A stretch of DNA of 8,697 nt, from contig SFMU01000077.1 of the NCBI GenBank assembly GCA_004552965.1, forward strand, positions 1-8,697, read 5' to 3'. Below the pieces are notes generated by a model that saw only the letters and a list, made by a program, of their open reading frames with translations, made no database searches and was not told where the DNA came from. Shown here one piece after another: positions 6,266-8,697 of this stretch. Each line of letters opens with the position of its first letter. Positions within the stretch are counted from its first letter, which is position 1. The position numbers and the translations under genes were made by a program. The stretch is from Bacteroidales bacterium. Its GTDB lineage: Bacteria; Bacteroidota; Bacteroidia; Bacteroidales; UBA932.

Positions 6266-6661
6266 ATGGAAATCAGGGGAAAGGGCATACGGGGCTTTGC
6301 CAAGGGAAAGGCTTTCAAGGTGACTGATTTCACCGGGCGAAATCCTTTCGAGGGTATTCCTGAGGGGAGTATTCTCCTTTGCCCGACTGTCACTCTTTCC
6401 GATTCCACCCTTATCGATTTCCGGAAGGTTGTCGCCATCGTGACCTCAGAACCGGACACTTCCGGGGAAGTCTGCCTCATTGCAAGCGGGATGGGCATCC
6501 CGGCTCTTGTGGGGATGAGCGGTTGCTTTGATGAAATTGTCAATGGAGACCGATTGCTGGTCAGGAATCTGGACCTGGTCATCAATCCTGAACTCGACAC
6601 CCTGATGGAGTTCGACCGGATGCGTGTCGAAGCTTCCAGACAACTCCGTCTGGATTTTTAG
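6266..6661 (+). CDS. Stand-alone PTS enzyme I-like swivel domain lacking the His
   Basis: The 131-residue protein reads as a single phosphohistidine swivel (PEP-utilizer mobile) domain. It has RGKGIRGFAKGKAF near the start, PEGSILLCPTVTLSD (32-46), VVAIVTSEPDTSGE (55-68), GIPALVG (77-83), then NGDRLLV and a VINPELD tail like the segment after the swivel in PTS enzyme I. Counting back from GIPALVG, the position of the phospho-acceptor His (TSH.. in PtsI, phosphoenolpyruvate synthase, PPDK) is E68, and no His is nearby. The domain therefore should not carry phosphate by the usual route. No HPr-binding or PEP-binding domain is present. The frame also opens at a TTG (6257) directly after the egsA stop; the ATG at 6266 is preferred. 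It is 9 bases after egsA and 14 before comF. Function unknown; a structural or regulatory partner of EgsA is possible. Confidence 0.7.
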   Translation: MEIRGKGIRGFAKGKAFKVTDFTGRNPFEGIPEGSILLCPTVTLSDSTLIDFRKVVAIVTSEPDTSGEVCLIASGMGIPALVGMSGCFDEIVNGDRLLVRNLDLVINPELDTLMEFDRMRVEASRQLRLDF

Positions 6662-6675
6662 ATAGACTGTAAACT

Positions 6676-7428
6676 ATGAAACTTCTTTCTTCCGCGCGTG
6701 CATATTCACGTGCCGTTCTTGACCTTGTCATGCCCAGACGTTGCATCGTCTGCCACACTTCTCTGGGCATCCATGAGGAACACATCTGTCTGCACTGCCT
6801 TGCAGACCTTCCACGTACGCATTTCAGCATCTGCTCCCGCAACCAGATGGCTGACAGGTTCAACGATCTGATCCGGACCTTCGAAGGGGAGACTGCACCT
6901 TTTTCTGAATATTCCTACGCCACAGCCTTGTTCTTCTACCGCTCTTCAACGGGATATTCATTGATCACGCAGAGGCTGAAGTATCACTCCGACCTGGCGG
7001 CGGGAAGGTATTTTGCCGCGATGCTTGGAAAGGAATTGGCTGGCTCTCCTCTGTTCCGCGACGCTGATGCATTGATTCCGGTACCGCTTCATTGGTCAAG
7101 GAAATGGTCCAGAGGCTACAATCAGGCTGAGGTCATTGCTGACGAACTGTCTCGCTGGCTGCGAATTCCCGTGCGCAATGATGTCCTTTACAGACCCAGA
7201 AGGACGAAGACTCAGACCAGGATGAAAGTGACGGACAAAGAGGCCAATGTCAGGGGTGCCTTCCGGGTCAGAAAAGGAGCCTGCCTTTCAGGTCTGTCCC
7301 ATGTCGTGATTGTAGATGATGTCTTCACGACCGGTGCTACGGTTCATTCATGCTATCTTGCCTTGAGGGAAGTGCTGCCTCCCGAGGTGAGAATCAGTGT
7401 CGCGACCTTGGGATGTGTGGGGCAATGA
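6676..7428 (+). CDS. comF: ComF family phosphoribosyltransferase-like protein
   Basis: ComF proteins combine an N-terminal zinc finger with a type I phosphoribosyltransferase fold and are linked to DNA uptake (E. coli GntX/ComF, B. subtilis ComFC); the exact activity is unresolved. The zinc ribbon is C23-x2-C26 and C38-x2-C41. Family motifs are IPVPLHWSRKWSRGYNQAE (134-152), RPRRTKTQT (173-181) with KEANVRGAF (188-196), and the PRPP-binding loop VVIVDDVFTTGATVHS (210-225). The 250-residue length is normal for the family. It starts 14 bases after the swivel gene and probably is cotranscribed with egsA. No other competence gene is in view. Confidence 0.93.
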   Translation: MKLLSSARAYSRAVLDLVMPRRCIVCHTSLGIHEEHICLHCLADLPRTHFSICSRNQMADRFNDLIRTFEGETAPFSEYSYATALFFYRSSTGYSLITQRLKYHSDLAAGRYFAAMLGKELAGSPLFRDADALIPVPLHWSRKWSRGYNQAEVIADELSRWLRIPVRNDVLYRPRRTKTQTRMKVTDKEANVRGAFRVRKGACLSGLSHVVIVDDVFTTGATVHSCYLALREVLPPEVRISVATLGCVGQ

Positions 7429-7475
7429 TGTCCTCACGGCAGAATGGGCGACGGCTTAGGTCCCGAATGAGTGGT

Positions 7476-7505
7476 CGTCCATGAAACCGGTCATATTCAT
7501 GGACG
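7476..7505. repeat. Perfect 10-bp inverted repeat
   Basis: CGTCCATGAA (7476-7485) and TTCATGGACG (7496-7505) are exact reverse complements around the 10-base spacer ACCGGTCATA, whose first six bases are themselves a palindrome. The element is 48 bases after the comF stop. No T-run follows, so it is not a canonical terminator. It may be a protein-binding site, an mRNA 3' end stabiliser or a REP-like unit. Confidence 0.7.
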
Positions 7506-7599
7506 TTGAGGTTCGGAACTGGCGTTTGTCCATAGAAAACGGCCTTTTTGTGGATGCGGTGGATTGGATCAAACAACGGTTTTATTGGCCAACAAGTTA

Positions 7600-7629
7600 C
7601 CGATTTGGTACACGGCTAAATCCGGACGG
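7600..7629. repeat. REP-like hairpin repeat, left of the RAYT gene
   Basis: CCGATTTGG (7600-7608) can pair with CTAAATCCGG (7616-7625) with one bulged base and one wobble, leaving a 7-base loop. CGGACGG follows at 7623-7629. The unit CGATTTGGTA-AC plus CGGACGG recurs downstream of the transposase at 8668-8691 with one mismatch in the first part. That is the arrangement expected for REP sequences beside their own RAYT. Confidence 0.55.
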
Positions 7630-7671
7630 AAACAGGGAATATATTGTTATTATATTATAAACCAATGAATT

Positions 7672-8604
7672 ATGAATAAGAAATGCAACATTCTGAGTTT
7701 TTCGGAGAAAGAAAAGGCTTGCGAAGACACCTTTGGAGCTAATGGACCGTATTGGCATTTATTTACAAACGGGAATACCATGCAGAATATTTTCTGCAAT
7801 GAAGAGGATTTCAAGACGGGAATGTGGTGCCTGGCAGCTGCCCTGCATTTGAATATAGCAATACGAGGAATAACATTCGAACTGATGAGCAATCATGTGC
7901 ACCTGATTCTAGCAGGGAACCTGGAAGAGTGTATCAAGGTTTTTGAATTTTTCTCTGCAAGACTCAAACAGGCATTTTCCAAGAGGAAACGACCAATTGA
8001 ATGGAGTCAGTTCAAAATGAATATTCTTCCTATTGAAACTCTTCAGGCTCTTCGTAATGAAATTATCTATGTCAACAGGAATGCTTTCGTGGCAAACTCG
8101 ATGTACACTCCGGATTCTTACCCTTGGGGAGGAGGATGCGCATATTTCTCTCCTTGGCTCAAACATATTAAGACCACACCTCTGGGAAACCTGAAAGTGA
8201 ACAGTCAGAGAGCACTTCTGCACACAAGAGATGTGGCTCCGTTCTCGCAATTACTAGAAGTAGGCGGTATGCCCTTCATCCCATCCTTCTGCGACATCAA
8301 ACTCGGAGAAAGTATGTTCAGAGATGCCAGGATCTACTTCAATTCACTCACACGCAACGCAGAAGCATTCAGCCAGATTGCATCAAGGCTGAAAGACTCC
8401 ATCTTCCTCACAGACGACGAGCTCTACTCGGTAATATGTTCACACATCAGCAAAGAATACTCTGTCAAGACGCCCGCACAGCTCAACGCTCAGCAAAAGA
8501 TCGACACAGCTCGCCAGATGCATTTTGGCTACAACGCCTCCAACCAGCAACTCAGAAGAATGCTGCGGCTCGACCTGTCAATACTTGAAGAACTATTTCC
8601 ATAG
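7672..8604 (+). CDS. Y1 (HUH) transposase of REP-associated (RAYT) type
   Basis: The 310-residue protein has an N-terminal Y1 transposase domain (about 26-165). The HUH motif is MSNHVHLILAG, with metal-binding H75 and H77. The catalytic tyrosine is likely Y133 in NEIIYVNRNAF, which lines up with Y115 (VDYIYINPV) of the E. coli RAYT. WGGG at 152-155 follows, where many relatives have PWSS. Such proteins nick and join single-stranded REP hairpins and spread or maintain them. The C-terminal half (170-310) is an extra region common in Bacteroidota members, ending in a helix-turn-helix-like segment SNQQLRRMLRLDLSILEELF (290-309). No tnpB or IS end is present. The 5' half is visibly more AT-rich than the conserved chromosomal genes, fitting a laterally moving gene. 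Confidence 0.82.
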   Translation: MNKKCNILSFSEKEKACEDTFGANGPYWHLFTNGNTMQNIFCNEEDFKTGMWCLAAALHLNIAIRGITFELMSNHVHLILAGNLEECIKVFEFFSARLKQAFSKRKRPIEWSQFKMNILPIETLQALRNEIIYVNRNAFVANSMYTPDSYPWGGGCAYFSPWLKHIKTTPLGNLKVNSQRALLHTRDVAPFSQLLEVGGMPFIPSFCDIKLGESMFRDARIYFNSLTRNAEAFSQIASRLKDSIFLTDDELYSVICSHISKEYSVKTPAQLNAQQKIDTARQMHFGYNASNQQLRRMLRLDLSILEELFP

Positions 8605-8660
8605 CCTCGCGGTCTAGGAAAAGGCAAGCAAGGATGAGGAGAACGGAGTTGTATCCAAAG

Positions 8661-8697
8661 AACCGCACGATTTGGTAGACAGAACGGACGGTTTAGC
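8661..8697. repeat. REP-like repeat, right of the RAYT gene (cut by window end)
   Basis: CGATTTGGTAGAC (8668-8680) matches 7601-7613 at 12 of 13 positions. CGGACGG (8685-8691) repeats 7623-7629. AACCG (8661-8665) pairs with CGGTT (8689-8693). The last bases, CGGTTTAGC, are nearly the inverse of GCTAAATCCG at 7615-7624. The unit runs to the window edge and probably continues. Between the gene and this unit, a hairpin (8596-8621, TTTCC.TAG with CTAGGAAA) overlaps the stop codon; it has no T-tract. Confidence 0.5.

Larger units (their letters stand above)
7429..7671 (+). other. Hairpin-rich non-coding gap between comF and the RAYT gene
   Basis: These 243 bases hold a perfect 10-bp inverted repeat (7476-7505), a second weaker hairpin at 7530-7553 with wobble pairs, and a REP-like unit at 7600-7629. 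A frame of 59 codons (7481-7660) exists but starts inside the inverted repeat and runs through the REP-like unit. It looks non-coding. The AT-rich tract 7640-7671 directly before the transposase start may contain its promoter, though no clear TAnnTTTG box is present. Confidence 0.5.

Noticed and set aside
7481..7660. A 59-codon + strand frame beginning MKPVIFMDVEVRNW
   Set aside because: It starts inside a perfect inverted repeat, runs through the REP-like hairpin, uses codons unlike the neighbouring genes and resembles no family I know. A conserved homologue would reopen it.

Overview
The window looks like chromosomal DNA from a member of the Bacteroidota, probably the order Bacteroidales. 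The evidence is the mix of genes (SUF-type sulfur genes with a free-standing DUF59/SufT protein, a eukaryote/archaea-type dimeric glycyl-tRNA synthetase, ComF, and a REP-associated Y1 transposase), plus an exact match to the Bacteroidota -7 promoter box (TAnnTTTG) just before the first gene. Species cannot be read from the sequence. All eight convincing genes lie on the + strand.

Layout. (1) 1-208: a gene-free leader with a cluster of short AAAATCT-type repeats, a UACG-loop hairpin, and a promoter overlapped by an imperfect palindrome. (2) 209-2344: sufS, sufE and sufT, an iron-sulfur cluster assembly operon covering cysteine desulfurase, sulfur acceptor/transfer and a carrier/maturation factor; no sufBCD is in view. 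folK (folate synthesis) follows at 2387-2869 and may be read through from it. (3) 2870-3154: an unusually structured 285-base gap with several perfect hairpins and a palindromic element resembling an intergenic repeat common in Bacteroidota. (4) 3155-4699: glyS, closed by a strong hairpin terminator at 4761-4788. (5) 4838-7428: a tight three-gene operon: an sn-glycerol-1-phosphate dehydrogenase, a small stand-alone swivel domain resembling that of PTS enzyme I but lacking the phospho-acceptor histidine, and a ComF-type phosphoribosyltransferase. (6) 7429-8697: a non-coding, hairpin-rich stretch, then a Y1 (HUH) transposase of the RAYT type. It is flanked on both sides by related REP-like repeats, and the right copy runs up to the window edge.

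The most noteworthy parts are the egsA-swivel pair, where an archaeal-type lipid-precursor enzyme sits next to a catalytically altered PTS-like domain with no obvious known role, and the RAYT gene with its flanking repeats. Homology assignments were made by reading motifs, not by database search.
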